Positions 62,798 through 64,000 of a DNA stretch of 64,000 nt are shown one piece after another. The stretch covers positions 1 to 64,000 of the forward strand of contig NZ_CABKRX010000045.1 in the NCBI RefSeq assembly GCF_902374955.1. Reading direction: 5' to 3'. How positions within the stretch are numbered: the stretch's first letter is position 1; every line of letters begins with the position of its first letter. The notes under the pieces are model-generated. The model did not search any database, was not told the DNA's origin, and saw only the letters and a program-made list of their open reading frames with translations. Source of the stretch: Bacillus massilioanorexius. Lineage in GTDB: Bacteria; Bacillota; Bacilli; Bacillales; DSM-1321. The translations under genes were made by a program, and so were the position numbers.

Positions 62798-63781
62798 ATG
62801 CGAGCTTTTTCCACTTTTATAGCTATTATAAGTACGATACTTATATTTGTACATAACGATGTAGAAGCTCAAACGAATACATTTTCAGATAAAAAAAGAA
62901 TGGAGCTCTTTAAGAATATTGAAGATAACTTTCAAATTCCATGGTTTTATATGGCAGCGATTGATCAATATGAACATAGTATAAGGAATGCAAGAAGAGA
63001 TTTGCCTGATTCTGAAGGCTCTATTGGAATTTTGATTCCACCTGAAAAATGGAGTGGCTTATTGAATCCCAATATATTCGATCAAAACCCAAGAAGGATA
63101 GCGTTTTTTGATGGTATTGGTATGGATGGTGATGGGAACGGAAAAGCAAATCCAAAATCCGAGTATGATGTATTAGTTTCAATAGCTTCTTACTTAGCTC
63201 AATATGGTTCTGATGAAGAAAATATTCGTATTGCATTATGGAACTATTATAAACGAGATAAGGCTGTAGGTATCGTTATGGGCAACGCCAAATTATTCCA
63301 GAAATATAATCGAATCAATTTACATGAAAAAGCCTTCCCTGTTCCTATTACAGCGGACTATAGCTATAGAAGTACATGGGGTGTAGCTCGAGGATGGGGT
63401 GGACGTCGAAGTCATGAGGGAACAGATATATTTGCCAACTATGGCGTTCCTGTTCGAGCGACTTGCTATGGAATTGTTGAAATTAAAGGCTGGAATCGCT
63501 ACGGCGGATGGAGAATTGGCATAAGAGACTTAAATAATACCTATCATTATTTCGCCCATTTAAGTGGATTTGCGAAAGGAATTGAAATTGGTCAAATTGT
63601 AGAACCAGGAATGATTATAGGCGGTGTAGGAAGCACTGGATATGGTCCTCCAGGTACAAGTGGAAAGTTCCCCCCACATCTACATTTTGGAATGTATAAA
63701 GACAATGGATATACAGAATGGAGCTTTGATCCCTATTATCACCTAACTGTTTGGGAGAGAAACGAGCGAAGAAACAAATAA
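62798..63781 (+). CDS. lytH: sporulation cell-wall endopeptidase LytH (M23 family)
   Basis: A 327-residue exported protein: signal peptide (FSTFIAIISTILIFVHNDVEA), a central helical region, and a C-terminal M23 metallopeptidase (LytM) domain with HEGTDIFA (zinc His/Asp) and PHLHFGMY (HxH). B. subtilis LytH (YunA) is a sigma-K-dependent L-Ala-D-Glu endopeptidase producing the L-alanine side chains of spore cortex, and also lies next to lipA. ATG 62798 has AAAGGAG upstream; the frame opens at 62771 without one. Confidence 0.88.
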   Translation: MRAFSTFIAIISTILIFVHNDVEAQTNTFSDKKRMELFKNIEDNFQIPWFYMAAIDQYEHSIRNARRDLPDSEGSIGILIPPEKWSGLLNPNIFDQNPRRIAFFDGIGMDGDGNGKANPKSEYDVLVSIASYLAQYGSDEENIRIALWNYYKRDKAVGIVMGNAKLFQKYNRINLHEKAFPVPITADYSYRSTWGVARGWGGRRSHEGTDIFANYGVPVRATCYGIVEIKGWNRYGGWRIGIRDLNNTYHYFAHLSGFAKGIEIGQIVEPGMIIGGVGSTGYGPPGTSGKFPPHLHFGMYKDNGYTEWSFDPYYHLTVWERNERRNK

Positions 63782-63799
63782 AAAAACTAGATAAAGCAT

Positions 63800-63834
63800 G
63801 GGGCCTCTCAAAAGCATCACTTTTGAGAGGCCCC
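63800..63834. terminator. bidirectional terminator, GGGGCCTCTCAAAAG family
   Basis: GGGGCCTCTCAAAAG / CTTTTGAGAGGCCCC between lytH and the convergent gene at the edge. Confidence 0.8.
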
Positions 63835-63845
63835 TTTTAAATGAA

Positions 63846-64000
63846 TTATTCAATTATATCTTCTCCAACCACAACTGTTTTCCCTTTCTTTGAAAGAGCC
63901 ATTAGAGCAACCAAAGTACCCGCTAGTACAATTAGTAAAGATAATGATACACTTCCAGTAAATCCAAGTAAAAGGAATCCAATCGCAGCGAAACCGGCAC
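63846..64000 (-). CDS. membrane protein, C-terminal end (partial)
   Basis: The last 51 codons of a minus-strand gene running off the window. Two hydrophobic helices (AGFAAIGFLLLGF and VSLSLLIVLAGTLVALMAL) are followed by a basic tail and KTVVVGEDIIE. A transporter-like C-terminus; family not identifiable from this part. Confidence 0.65.
   Translation of the reverse strand, partial: AGFAAIGFLLLGFTGSVSLSLLIVLAGTLVALMALSKKGKTVVVGEDIIE

Overview
The window comes from the chromosome of a low-GC, endospore-forming Bacillaceae. Gene order follows the Bacillus subtilis yug-kap-pbpD-mrp-yui-yum-yut-yun region closely (pgi, yuzA, yugI, alaTR, patB, kapB, kapD, pbpD, mrpA-G, yuxO, pepA, yuiD, yuiC, yuiB, yumB, yumC, yutM, yuzB, yutJ, yuzD, yutI, thrB-thrC-hom, yutH, yutG, yutF, yutE, yutD, lipA, lytH). 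Sporulation genes (kapB, kapD, yutH, lytH) and three spore-surface-like genes agree with this. The base composition is AT-rich and TTG/GTG starts are frequent. The species cannot be fixed from the sequence alone. No rRNA, tRNA or CRISPR array was seen.

Layout. 0-5.6 kb: cystine transporter, OatA-like acyltransferase, ComFB-like protein, K+ channel. 5.7-8.3 kb: three tandem minus-strand paralogues with a Cys/Lys-rich head and a poly-Ser tract; two of them carry a C-terminal beta-rich domain. 8.3-23.4 kb: central metabolism (pgi, glutamate dehydrogenase, alaTR, patB), niacin transporter niaP with a structured leader, SodC, a cyclophilin lipoprotein, kapB/kapD and pbpD. 24.7-30.5 kb: the complete mrpABCDEFG Na+/H+ antiporter operon. 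30.9-32.1 kb: a broken FAD monooxygenase whose 3' end runs into a small dispersed repeat. 32-51 kb: housekeeping, redox, Fe-S and threonine genes. 51.6-57.1 kb: a SnoaL-PAS-PAS-GGDEF diguanylate cyclase pseudogene split by a 3.75-kb insertion. The insertion carries a Rep-like gene with an upstream array of 11 iterons, a lipoprotein gene and a small membrane-protein gene, and it is flanked by 8-bp direct repeats. 57.1-64 kb: yutE, an EAL phosphodiesterase, glpX, yutD, lipA, lytH and the 3' end of a membrane protein gene.

Most notable: (i) the iteron replicon embedded in the cyclase gene, with the cyclase's missing C-terminus recoverable on the far side; (ii) the poly-Ser gene cluster, whose members share one promoter motif with identical spacing, in an arrangement like BclA with the collagen stalk replaced by poly-Ser; (iii) a three-way-junction RNA in the niaP leader whose G-U pairs favour the niaP strand; (iv) a decaying dispersed-repeat family and two recurrent terminator hairpin families.
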